Shown in pieces: positions 1 to 6,552 of a DNA stretch of 28,674 nt (position 1 is its first letter; every line of letters starts with the position of its first letter). The DNA is from JAGQTE01 sp964648005 (GTDB taxonomy: Bacteria > Actinomycetota > Acidimicrobiia > Acidimicrobiales > Acidimicrobilacustridaceae). Where the stretch lies: assembly GCA_964648005.1 (NCBI GenBank), contig CAZYKR010000017.1, forward strand, positions 1 to 28,674, read 5' to 3'. Made by a program: the position numbers and the translations under genes. Below the pieces are notes generated by a model. That model worked only from the letters and a program-made list of their open reading frames with translations. It was not told the DNA's origin and ran no database searches.

Positions 1-821
1 GGATCGGCCGGGCGCTTGCGCAGCGCTTCGCCTTCGAGGGGATGCGCCTCGCCGTCGCCGACGTCGAGTCCGACGCCCTCGACGAGACCGTGGCGTTGCT
101 GCTCGATGCCGGCGCCGAGGTGTTGGCCCGGCCGACGGACGTGCGCGACGCCGCCGCCGTCGACGAGCTGGCCGCTGACGTCTACGACCGGTTCGGCGCG
201 GCGCACGTGCTGTGCAACAACGCCGGGGTGTTCGCCGGCGGGCTGCTGTGGGAGCTCGACGACGCCACCGTCGACTGGGTGCTCGACGTGAACGTGCGCG
301 GCATCCTCAACGGGGTGCGGGCGTTCGTGCCGCGCATGCTCGCCGGCGGCGAGCCGGGCCATGTCGTCAACACGGCATCGAGCGCCGGCATCTTCGGCTC
401 GCCGTACACCGGTCCCTACACGGTGTCGAAGTTCGCCGCCGTGGGGATGTCGGAGGTGCTGGCGTGGGACCTGTCGATCTCGGGGGCGCCGATCGGGGTG
501 TCGGTGCTGTGCCCCGGCGCCGTCGCCACCCGCATCGGCTTCTCCAGCCGCAACCGGCCGGTCGACGGCCACGGCGACAGCGACGCCGAGACCGATGATG
601 CCGATGCCGACGACGCGAGCGCCGCCGCGCTCGTGACCGGGGCGTTGCGCGACACGACGGCCAAGGGCATCGGACCCGAGGTCGTGGCGGACCACGTGGT
701 CGATGCCATCCGCACCGACCGGTTCCTGGTCTTCACCGGGGACGGCTACGCCGAGGCCCTGCGGGGGCGCACCGACGCGCTGCTCGACGGGGTGCTGCCG
801 TCGCTGATCGACTTCACCTGA
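1..821 (+). CDS. SDR-family oxidoreductase, 5'-truncated by window edge
   Basis: A classical short-chain dehydrogenase/reductase that would use NAD(P)(H) to oxidise or reduce an alcohol/carbonyl substrate in the cytoplasm. The reading frame is open from base 3 and gives IGRALAQRF before the first ATG at 42. That matches the end of the Gly-rich cofactor loop, so the true start lies left of the window and the ATG at 42 is internal. Visible SDR landmarks are NNAG (LCNNAGV), the catalytic Ser region (NTASSAG) and the YxxxK pair (YTVSK). After the catalytic helix there is an Asp/Ala-rich insertion (around DSDAETDDADADDAS) that is probably a disordered loop. Substrate cannot be told from sequence. 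It converges with the next gene across 52 bases. Family assignment is firm. Confidence 0.92.
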   Translation, partial: IGRALAQRFAFEGMRLAVADVESDALDETVALLLDAGAEVLARPTDVRDAAAVDELAADVYDRFGAAHVLCNNAGVFAGGLLWELDDATVDWVLDVNVRGILNGVRAFVPRMLAGGEPGHVVNTASSAGIFGSPYTGPYTVSKFAAVGMSEVLAWDLSISGAPIGVSVLCPGAVATRIGFSSRNRPVDGHGDSDAETDDADADDASAAALVTGALRDTTAKGIGPEVVADHVVDAIRTDRFLVFTGDGYAEALRGRTDALLDGVLPSLIDFT

Positions 822-856
822 GTCGCCAGCGGCGACGGCCGTGGCGCCGCGGCGCC
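822..856. terminator. Two GC-rich hairpins between convergent genes
   Basis: Immediately after the SDR stop codon, GTCGCC (822-827) and GGCGAC (831-836) form a perfect 6-bp stem with a 3-base loop. A second inverted repeat, GGCGCC/GGCGCC, sits at 843-848 and 851-856. Neither has a T-tract. Their position between convergent genes suggests a bidirectional terminator, but short inverted repeats are common in DNA this GC-rich. Confidence 0.3.
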
Positions 857-873
857 GCTCGAAGGACCGTCGG

Positions 874-1350
874 TCAGTCGAGCAGGTACGGCTGCACCAG
901 CTCGGTGCGGACCTGCTCCCCTGCCGGGTCGCCGAGCGCCGGCGGGTGGTACACCTCCCACGCCGCGCCGTTGGGCCGCACGCCACGGTCGCGCAGCCAG
1001 CTCGACAGGTCGCGGTAGGCGGTCTCGAGCGTCTCGTACGCGCCGGTGTGCCACGTGACGGCGGCAGGACCGCCAGGGAGGTGCGCGACGCACAGATCGT
1101 CGTCGACCGGCACGTGCGCCATGACGGGGAAGCCGGCCTCGACCTCGACCGACCCGGACCCGCCGAGCGGGGTGAAGCGGGCGAAGGGCGGACCGCAGAA
1201 GCTCCCGCCCGCTGCCGGCACCACCGCCACCAGCCGTTCGTAGGTGTGCTGGAGCCAGGGGCCGATCTCGTCGACGAACACGATGCTGCGCCCGACGATC
1301 GTGGGACGACGCTCCAAGGCGCGATCCTCGATCTCGTGCACGTCGACCAT
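874..1350 (-). CDS. GyrI-like / effector-binding domain protein
   Basis: A 158-aa stand-alone GyrI-like (AraC effector-binding) domain, a fold that binds small molecules or, in GyrI, partner proteins. Typical segments are RRPTIVGRSIVFVDEIGPW near the start, the central PFARFTPLGGSGSVEVEAGFPV strand pair, and the C-terminal HTGAYETLETAYRDLSSWL helix followed by AAWEVYHPP. There is no DNA-binding domain, so it is probably a ligand-binding or sequestering protein. The ATG at 1350 is chosen over the in-frame ATG at 1365 because a GGGACGAG stretch lies just upstream of it; the longer open frame shows no homology-like sequence. It lies about 120 bases downstream of the sigma factor gene on the same strand and could be the last gene of that operon. 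Confidence 0.82.
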   Translation of the reverse strand: MVDVHEIEDRALERRPTIVGRSIVFVDEIGPWLQHTYERLVAVVPAAGGSFCGPPFARFTPLGGSGSVEVEAGFPVMAHVPVDDDLCVAHLPGGPAAVTWHTGAYETLETAYRDLSSWLRDRGVRPNGAAWEVYHPPALGDPAGEQVRTELVQPYLLD

Positions 1351-1471
1351 CGCTGCTCGTCCCATCGCAGCAACGGTCGCAGGAGCGTCCGCCGGGTCAA
1401 AGGGTCGAACGTCCCGAAGCCAGGGGCCCCTTCGCCCGCGACGGGCTCGCCCCGGCCACCAATCAGGTGAC

Positions 1472-2821
1472 TCAGGTGGCGTCGGCGTCGCCGGCGATGT
1501 CGGTGACCTCCGTGATGCCCGTGATGTCCGCCCTGCGTGCGGAGAGAAAGGTGCGCTCGGCGGGGTTCGTCGTCCGTGCCAGCGCGGCGTCGTAGGCCTC
1601 GAGCGCCTCGGCCCGGCGCCCCGCCCGGGCCAGCAGATCGGCTCGCGCGGCGTGGTAGGGCTGGTAGTCGGCGAGGCGGTCGAGGGCGTCCGGCACCAGG
1701 TCGTCGATGCCGTCGAGGGCGGCGAGACCGGCGCCGGCACCGTCGCGCTCGCCGATGGCCACGGCCCGGTTGAGCGCCCCTACGGCGTCGGGACGGATGA
1801 TGAGGAGCTGGTCGTACAGGGCGACGATCTGGCCCCAGTCCGTCTCGGCTGCGGTCGGCGCGTCGGCGTGTACTGCGGCGATGGCGGCCTGGATCTGCCA
1901 CGGTCCCGGCTGGTTGCGGCGCAGGCAGGCACGGACGAGCGCGTGCCCTTCGTCGATGCGGGCCCGATCCCAGCGAGCGCGGTCCTGATCGGCGAGCCGG
2001 ACCATCGACCCGTCAGCGGCGAGCCGGGCCGGGCGGCGGGCGTCGGTGAGCAGCATGAGGGCGAGCAGGCCGACGGCCTCGGGCTCGTCCGGCATGAGCT
2101 CGACGAGGACGCGCCCCAACCGGATCGCTTCGGCCGTGAGGTCGGGTCGCAGCAGGCCGTCGCCGGACGTGGCGGTGTGGCCCTCGGTGAAGATCAGCGA
2201 GACGGCAGCGAGCACCATCGGCAGGCGGTCGGGCAGCTCGGCGGCAGGAGGGATCCGGTAGCCGGCGTGGTTGTCGCGCAGCTTGCGCTTGGCCCGCACG
2301 ATGCGCTGGGCCATCGTCGCCTCGGGCACGACGAAGGCGGCAGCGATCTCAGGCGTGGTGAGACCGCCGAGCAGGCGCAGCGTCAACGCCACCTGCGCGT
2401 CGGGCGCGAGCGCCGGGTGGCAGCACACGAACATGAGGCGCAGCTGGTCGTCGTCCACGACGTCGACGAGGGCGGCGAGCCGGTCGAACTGCGGGTCGGG
2501 CGGGCCGTCGCCGAGGAGGGGATCGGCCGGGGTGTCGTCGTCCATGGCGGTGCCCAGCAGCCGGGCGGCGGCGCGGTGGCGGTCGTCGCGGGTGGCCTCG
2601 CGGCGGAGGCGGTCGATCGCCCGGTTGCGGGCCGTCGTCGTGATCCACCCGCCGGGGTTGGGCGGGATGCCGTCGACGGGCCAGCGCTCGGCCGCGATGG
2701 CGAACGCCTCCGCCACCGCGTCCTCAGCGAGGTCGATGTCGCCGAGGACGCGGATCAGCGTGGCGGTGCAGCGGCCGGCCTCGCGCCGGAACACGGCAGC
2801 GAGGTCGTCGGCCTCACTCAC
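1472..2821 (-). CDS. ECF RNA polymerase sigma factor, ECF42-like with long C-terminal TPR-type extension
   Basis: A 449-aa extracytoplasmic-function sigma factor. Sigma region 2 spans about residues 10-75 (LIRVLGDIDLAEDAVAEAF, then NPGGWITTTARNRAIDRLR). Region 4 is at about 125-185 (FVCCHPAL, TTPEIAAAF, ATMAQRIVRAKRKL). The remaining roughly 260 residues are the helical, TPR-like extension typical of the ECF42 group, ending in repeats such as HAARADLLARAGRRAEALEAY. The start is the GTG at 2821, which overlaps the stop of the upstream DGPF gene by 8 bases and gives SEADDLAAVFR at the N-terminus; the longer frame upstream is the antisense-like Pro/Arg-rich type. ECF42 sigmas are known to be encoded with DGPF/YCII proteins rather than classical anti-sigma factors, as here. 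Group assignment rests on architecture and neighbour. Confidence 0.9.
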   Translation of the reverse strand: MSEADDLAAVFRREAGRCTATLIRVLGDIDLAEDAVAEAFAIAAERWPVDGIPPNPGGWITTTARNRAIDRLRREATRDDRHRAAARLLGTAMDDDTPADPLLGDGPPDPQFDRLAALVDVVDDDQLRLMFVCCHPALAPDAQVALTLRLLGGLTTPEIAAAFVVPEATMAQRIVRAKRKLRDNHAGYRIPPAAELPDRLPMVLAAVSLIFTEGHTATSGDGLLRPDLTAEAIRLGRVLVELMPDEPEAVGLLALMLLTDARRPARLAADGSMVRLADQDRARWDRARIDEGHALVRACLRRNQPGPWQIQAAIAAVHADAPTAAETDWGQIVALYDQLLIIRPDAVGALNRAVAIGERDGAGAGLAALDGIDDLVPDALDRLADYQPYHAARADLLARAGRRAEALEAYDAALARTTNPAERTFLSARRADITGITEVTDIAGDADAT

Positions 2822-3164
2822 CCTGGAAGGGGCGGACCTCGACCGGGCCCTCGCAGGCGGCGGCGGCCTTGCGCGCCCACTCGAGGGCGGCATCGAGGTC
2901 GGACGCCTCGATCACCCAGAAGCCGCCCATCTGCTCCTTGGTCTCGGCGTAGGGGCCGTCGGTCATCGAGATCTCGCCGGCGTTGGCACGGAGCACGGTG
3001 GCGGACGAGGCGGGCTGCAGGCCGCCGCCGAACACCCAACCGCCGGACTCGGTCAGCTCCTCGTTGAAGGCGCCGACCTGGGCGACCATGCGCTGGGCAT
3101 CCTCGCCGTCGAAGTCCAGGTCGTAGTCCTCGTCGTGCCACACGGAAAGCAGGTACTGGGCCAT
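2814..3164 (-). CDS. DGPF/YCII-related protein, partner of the ECF42 sigma factor
   Basis: A 116-aa YCII-like alpha/beta protein. It carries the hallmark DGPYAETKEQMGGFWVIE (DGPF-type motif) and the following DLDAALEWARKAA helix, ending VEVRPFQ. The biochemical role of DGPF proteins is unknown; they co-occur with ECF42 sigma factors and are usually part of the regulon. The ATG at 3164 is chosen because GAGGAG lies about 8 bases upstream and MAQYLLSV is the expected first beta strand; a longer frame to 3275 has no such support. Its stop overlaps the sigma factor GTG by 8 bases, so the two are probably translationally coupled. Confidence 0.9.
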   Translation of the reverse strand: MAQYLLSVWHDEDYDLDFDGEDAQRMVAQVGAFNEELTESGGWVFGGGLQPASSATVLRANAGEISMTDGPYAETKEQMGGFWVIEASDLDAALEWARKAAAACEGPVEVRPFQGE

Positions 3165-3249
3165 GTCGTCATCTCCTCGAGTTGCTCCGACCGTCGTGGG
3201 CGGAGGTTGCGGGTTGGTAGTGCCGGCGAGGTCCGCCGACACCTTGTCC

Positions 3250-3274
3250 ACGAACGACCTGCCCAGAATCGACA
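3250..3274 (-). promoter_or_regulatory. Candidate ECF42-type promoter upstream of the DGPF-sigma operon
   Basis: On the minus strand TGTCGA occurs at 3274-3269, about 105 bases upstream of the DGPF start. TGTCGA is the -35 motif I recall for ECF42 promoters. A CGTT lies 12 bases and a CGTG 16 bases further downstream, partial matches to the CG(A/T)C -10 element. This would fit autoregulation, but a 6-base GC-rich word is weak evidence on its own. Confidence 0.35.
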
Positions 3275-3302
3275 CCGTTGCGCGAGATTCTCACGGAATT
3301 TC

Positions 3303-3635
3303 TCAGACGACTCCGGCAGTACGGGCGAGCAGGTCGTCGAGGACGGCGGCCTGGGCTCGCAGCTCGGCGGCCCGATCGTCAGCGCCGAGGCCGGCCAGCT
3401 CCGTCGCCCCGGCAAGCGCCTCGTCACGCTCGGCCTCGACGATGCGGCGCTCGTCCGCCTCGGTCAGGTCCCGTCGGTCCACTTCCGTGGCGCGCACATC
3501 GGGCGATGGCGGCACGGCCTCCGCGTTGGCGATCGCCGCCGCGGCCGTGCGCAAGACGGCGATGCGCCGGCGGTCTCGGGCGCGCAGCGCCGCCCGCAGC
3601 TCGTCGGCGATCAGGTCTCGAAGGCGGGGGGCCAT
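3303..3635 (-). CDS. Short GatB/YqeY-like protein
   Basis: A 110-aa helical protein resembling the N-terminal half of the GatB/YqeY family. It begins LRDLIADELRAALRARD and continues IAVLRTAAAAIANAEAV, the family's typical opening, then LTEADERRIVEAERDEAL and LAGLGADDRAAELRAQ. Related proteins are usually near 150 residues, so this copy appears to lack the C-terminal part. YqeY proteins resemble the tail domain of GatB, the amidotransferase that makes Gln-tRNA; the role of stand-alone versions is not established. The ATG at 3635 gives the best start, with an in-frame alternative at 3659; neither has a clear ribosome binding site. It is divergent from the Nudix gene, with 70 bases between them that must hold both promoters. 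Confidence 0.75.
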   Translation of the reverse strand: MAPRLRDLIADELRAALRARDRRRIAVLRTAAAAIANAEAVPPSPDVRATEVDRRDLTEADERRIVEAERDEALAGATELAGLGADDRAAELRAQAAVLDDLLARTAGVV

Positions 3636-3705
3636 GCCGAGACGGTGGCCGGAGCGCATGTCCGAGGCAAGAGCGTTTCGGGCGCGAACGTGCGAACCTG
3701 GCGGG

Positions 3706-4140
3706 ATGGAGGTGGAGTGGCGACGGGCGGCGGCGTACGTGGTGTGCCGAGATGACGACGACCGGTTGCTGCTGACCCGCTTCTGCGATCCGGCGCACCC
3801 GGACCACGGCCGGTGGACGTTGCCGGGCGGTGGGATGGAGTGGGGCGAGTCGCCCGAGGAGACGGCGCACCGTGAGCTCGCCGAGGAGACGGGGCTGTCG
3901 GCGACGATCGGCCCGATCCTCGGAATCTTCTCGCGGTGGTTCACGCCCGAGGAGTCCGTCGCGGGGATGGCCGGGCACGCCATCGGGGTGATCTTCGACG
4001 CCACGTCGCCGAGCGGCACGCTGCGCACCATGTTCGGCGACGACACCACCGACGCCGCCGACTGGTTCACCCTGGACGAGGTGCGTGCGTTGCCGTACGT
4101 GGCGCTGGTCGAGGTCACCCTGGGGTTGCTCGACCGGTGA
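3706..4140 (+). CDS. Nudix hydrolase
   Basis: A 144-aa Nudix hydrolase. The complete Nudix box is visible, running from GGMEWGE through SPEETAH to RELAEETGL, and matches GX5EX7REUXEEXGU with no missing residue. The enzyme should hydrolyse a nucleoside diphosphate linked to some other moiety, using divalent metal bound by the box glutamates. The substrate cannot be predicted; the preceding TRFCDPAHPDHGRWTLPGG region is typical of small general-type Nudix proteins. The ATG at 3706 gives the natural start (MEVEWRRAAAYVVC). The stop codon overlaps the GTG of the next gene, so the two are likely translated together. Confidence 0.93.
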   Translation: MEVEWRRAAAYVVCRDDDDRLLLTRFCDPAHPDHGRWTLPGGGMEWGESPEETAHRELAEETGLSATIGPILGIFSRWFTPEESVAGMAGHAIGVIFDATSPSGTLRTMFGDDTTDAADWFTLDEVRALPYVALVEVTLGLLDR

Positions 4141-4784
4141 CGGGCGAGGTGACGACCGAGCGGTTCGAGTTCGACGGCGGCCGGACAGTACGGGCGCACG
4201 TCCCGGCGGATCCGCCTGAGGTCATCCTGTTCTGCGGCGACGCGCAGGTGGTGGTGCCGTGGGGTGTCGACCTCGACACCGCCGACGGGCCTGCGACGAT
4301 GCTCGTCGGCGTCGACCGGCTCGACGACGAGGAGCTGCGGCTCCACGAGTACTCCCCCGGCTTCGACCCCGAGCGGTTCGCCGCACACGAGTCGTTCATC
4401 GTCGACGAGGTGCGCCCATGGGTGCGCGACCGGCTCGGCGTCGACCTGCCGGCGGAGCGCACGGCGGCGTTCGGGGTGTCGGCCGGAGGCGAGCTGGCCC
4501 TGGCGCTGGCGATGCACCACCCGGAGGTGTTCGGCGCCGTCCTGTGCGCGTCGCCCGGCGGCGGGTACCGGCCACCCGACGAGCTACCCGACCCGCTCCC
4601 CCGGGCGTATCTCGTCGCCGGCGTGCAGGAGCCGTGGTTCCTGGAGAACGCGGCGCGATGGGCAGCTGCGCTCGGCGATGGTGGCGCCGACGTGGTGCTG
4701 GCCGAGCGAGACGGCGAGCACGGCGGGACGTTCTGGCGAGCCGAGCTGCCGGCGATGGCCCGCTGGCTGGTCACCGGCTCGTAG
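4137..4784 (+). CDS. Alpha/beta hydrolase, putative esterase (esterase D-like)
   Basis: A 215-aa alpha/beta-hydrolase-fold protein resembling the small putative esterase family. The nucleophile elbow is GVSAGGELALALA (G-x-S-x-G), preceded by the helix ESFIVDEVRPWVRDRLGV. A C-terminal EHGGTFW supplies the probable catalytic His, and an acidic residue is expected in the AGVQEPWFLEN region. There is no signal peptide, so it acts in the cytoplasm. The start is the GTG at 4137, which overlaps the Nudix TGA (GTGA); the frame open further upstream is antisense-like to the Nudix gene and is not used. Substrate is unknown. It converges with the dioxygenase gene across 28 bases. Confidence 0.83.
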   Translation: MTGEVTTERFEFDGGRTVRAHVPADPPEVILFCGDAQVVVPWGVDLDTADGPATMLVGVDRLDDEELRLHEYSPGFDPERFAAHESFIVDEVRPWVRDRLGVDLPAERTAAFGVSAGGELALALAMHHPEVFGAVLCASPGGGYRPPDELPDPLPRAYLVAGVQEPWFLENAARWAAALGDGGADVVLAERDGEHGGTFWRAELPAMARWLVTGS

Positions 4785-4812
4785 CGCCGCGGCCGACACG
4801 CGGACGCTGCGA

Positions 4813-5568
4813 TCAGGCGAGGTCGCGCACCGGGGCGTACTCGAGCAGGGCATCGGTGCTCGTTTCGCGCCAGCGCTCGCGGTGCCCGGCGACGGCGAGC
4901 CGGTAGTAGACGATGCGGCGCAGCGGGCTCCACATGTTGCCGCTCTGGTTGTGGGCGAGCATGTAGTGCGCCAGCACGACGTCGCCGCGCTGGGCCAGCA
5001 CCGCGCGGCCGGGTCCGAAGTTGGGCGCGTCGGGGAGCAGGCAAGCGTGCCCGCCCATCGACGCCTCGTCCATCAGCGCGTCGGTGCCCCGCTGGCGGAA
5101 CAGCTCCTCGTGGACCCGGTGCGACCCCGGCCACACCCACAGGTTGCCGCGCCCGGGCTCGAACTCGTCGTCGAGGTAGATGCCGGCGAGCATCGTGAAG
5201 GTTGCCGGCTCCGTCTGCCCCGGCAGGCCGTAGCCGTCGATGTGGCCTCCGCCCGGCTGGTGGTCCCAGCCGTAGACGCTCGTGGCGACCTGGATGTGAT
5301 CGAAGGCGAGGTCGATCGCCAGCGGGGCCACCAGCTCCGCGGCGAGGTCGAGCACGCCGCCGTCGCGCAGCGCCCGTTCGGCCACCGGCAGCTTGGACGG
5401 GTGCACGAAGTAGTGGTGGAACCCTGTCTTGCCCTCCGGCGGCGGGTCGGCGGCCACGAGGGCGTCGACCTCGTCGTCGAGCTCGGCGAGGACCGGCTCC
5501 GGCACGGCCCCCGGCACGACGAGGTACCCGTCGATCCCGAACCGCTCGATCTGTTCGCTGGAGAGCAC
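4813..5568 (-). CDS. Phytanoyl-CoA dioxygenase (PhyH)-family protein
   Basis: A 251-aa Fe(II)/2-oxoglutarate-dependent oxygenase of the PhyH family. It opens with LSSEQIERFGIDGYLVVPGAV, the family's usual N-terminal helix and strand. The metal site is HIDG (His109-x-Asp111) with a distal His at 201 or 206 (LAHYMLAH). An Arg in PLRRIVYYRL (217/218) is placed to bind 2-oxoglutarate, and the strand NLWVWPGSH is also typical. Members hydroxylate diverse small molecules, so the substrate is open. The GTG at 5568 starts the homologous region; no strong ribosome binding site is seen. The 242 bases between it and the tRNA contain no gene I can support. Confidence 0.9.
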   Translation of the reverse strand: MLSSEQIERFGIDGYLVVPGAVPEPVLAELDDEVDALVAADPPPEGKTGFHHYFVHPSKLPVAERALRDGGVLDLAAELVAPLAIDLAFDHIQVATSVYGWDHQPGGGHIDGYGLPGQTEPATFTMLAGIYLDDEFEPGRGNLWVWPGSHRVHEELFRQRGTDALMDEASMGGHACLLPDAPNFGPGRAVLAQRGDVVLAHYMLAHNQSGNMWSPLRRIVYYRLAVAGHRERWRETSTDALLEYAPVRDLA

Positions 5569-5810
5569 CGGCTGAGGCTAGATGCGGGTGGAACGACGAC
5601 CACCTCGAATTTTCCGATACGAATGGCTCCGCTCGTTGGCGGCAATTCTCACGAATTGCACGCGCTGCCGGGGCATCGGGCTTCAGCCGATCGGTTCGGA
5701 GATCGCGCCGATCAGGCGATCGAGCTGCGTGGTATAGCTGCAGGCGGTCGGTCCCGTTCGCCGTGATGTTGCCACATGCTCGGCCGCTCGCAGAGATATC
5801 GAATCGCGAG

Positions 5811-5883
5811 CGCCCCCGGCAGGATTCGAACCTGCGACACACGGTTTAGGAAACCGATGCTCTATCCCCTGAGCTACGAGGGC
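5811..5883 (-). tRNA. tRNA-Arg (anticodon CCU)
   Basis: The minus strand folds as a complete cloverleaf: acceptor GCCCTCG/CGGGGGC (one U-G pair), D stem GCTC/GAGC, T stem GCAGG/CCTGC with loop TTCGAAT, and discriminator G. The anticodon loop TTCCTAA reads CCT, hence Arg decoding AGG. CCA is not encoded. The outermost anticodon-stem pair (27-43) is a U-U mismatch, slightly unusual. Its 3' end faces the dioxygenase gene, away from the accessory region. Confidence 0.95.
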
Positions 5884-6059
5884 GGGCGATGGCGAAAAGG
5901 TGGCGCGAAACCGGGCTCTTCACCACGACGGCGCAAGCGTAGTGGGGTGGGTGGCCGGCTCCGAGCGGTTCTCGGGCGCGTTGGGGCCTGATCCCCTAGT
6001 CGGGCAGTTGTCGGGGCGCGCCGGGCCGATCGAGGTGCCGCTTCGAGGAGCGCGAAGCG

Positions 6060-6299
6060 TCAGGCGGCGAGCCGGTCGGGTGCCCGGTGGCGGCCGTAGC
6101 GGTGGAGCGCAACGCCGTTGACGACGAGGGCGTAGCCGATGAGGTTGAGATGCTGCCGGGCGTGGCCGACGCTGTGAGCCCGACGCAGGTAGAGCGTGTC
6201 GTCGAGGTCCCGATTGATGCTCTCGGCATCGTTACGGCGCGGGTAGAGGCGGCCGAAGTCGGGGTCGGTCGGCGGACCCGGAGATTGTGCCCCACGACG
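6060..6299 (-). pseudogene. 3' remnant of a DDE-type transposase
   Basis: The minus strand carries an open frame of 79 codons bounded upstream by an in-frame stop (6300-6302) and with no usable start. It reads DFGRLYPRRNDAESINRDLD, then DTLYLRRAHSVGHARQHLN and LIGYALVVNGVALHRYGRHR, ending RLAA. This looks like the C-terminal end of an actinobacterial transposase: the conserved NDAES glutamate with a basic stretch, then a hydrophobic terminal helix. I cannot name the IS family. The rest of the gene and any terminal inverted repeats are missing, so it is a dead fragment. It sits between the tRNA gene and the accessory region. It is too short and startless for ordinary gene callers. Confidence 0.72.
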
Positions 6300-6552
6300 T
6301 CAACCGACCCACCCTTCCCCCGCTCGATTCCGAAGCGCCGAATAGATGCGCGAGCGGGCACCGATGTCGACCCGACGGTTGCTACGCCTTGCGAGACACA
6401 CCAAGCCCGAACCGGCGGTAGCACGAGACGCGGCACCCCGGATGGACAGGTCAGCCGCCGGCAAGTTCACGCGAGCTGCGAACATCCAGCCACTCGTAAG
6501 AACGCCTGGAGCCGGCGTAACCTCCTTTGCCACGAGCGAGGAGGACGAGCGG
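6300..6552. other. Intergenic stretch upstream of the lipoprotein gene
   Basis: These 253 bases hold no gene I can support. In-frame ATGs at 6346 and further on would add a basic, unstructured N-terminus before a lipoprotein signal, which makes them unlikely starts. The promoter of the lipoprotein gene should lie here, but I see no clear -35/-10 pair. An AGGAGG-type ribosome binding site lies at about 6537-6543. Confidence 0.4.

Noticed and set aside
1244..3067. Long plus-strand open frame (607 codons) opposite the sigma factor
   Set aside because: It is antisense to a well-supported sigma factor/DGPF pair and its product is Arg/Gly/Asp-rich with no domain; long antisense frames are expected at this GC content.
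3636..4520. N-terminal extension of the YqeY-like frame back to 4520
   Set aside because: The extra residues are antisense to the Nudix and esterase genes; only the last 110 codons resemble a protein family.
5701..5721. GATCGC...GCGATC inverted repeat downstream of the tRNA as a terminator
   Set aside because: Only a 6-bp stem with a 9-base loop and no T-tract; too weak to call.
4115..5842. Long minus-strand open frame (575 codons) across the esterase, dioxygenase and tRNA
   Set aside because: It covers three better-supported features in other frames and has low-complexity Arg/Pro-rich sequence.
5811..6552. tRNA-Arg as attachment site for an integrated island to its right
   Set aside because: Integrases normally use the 3' end of a tRNA, which here faces left (5811). 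No integrase gene or repeated tRNA 3' end was seen on the right side.
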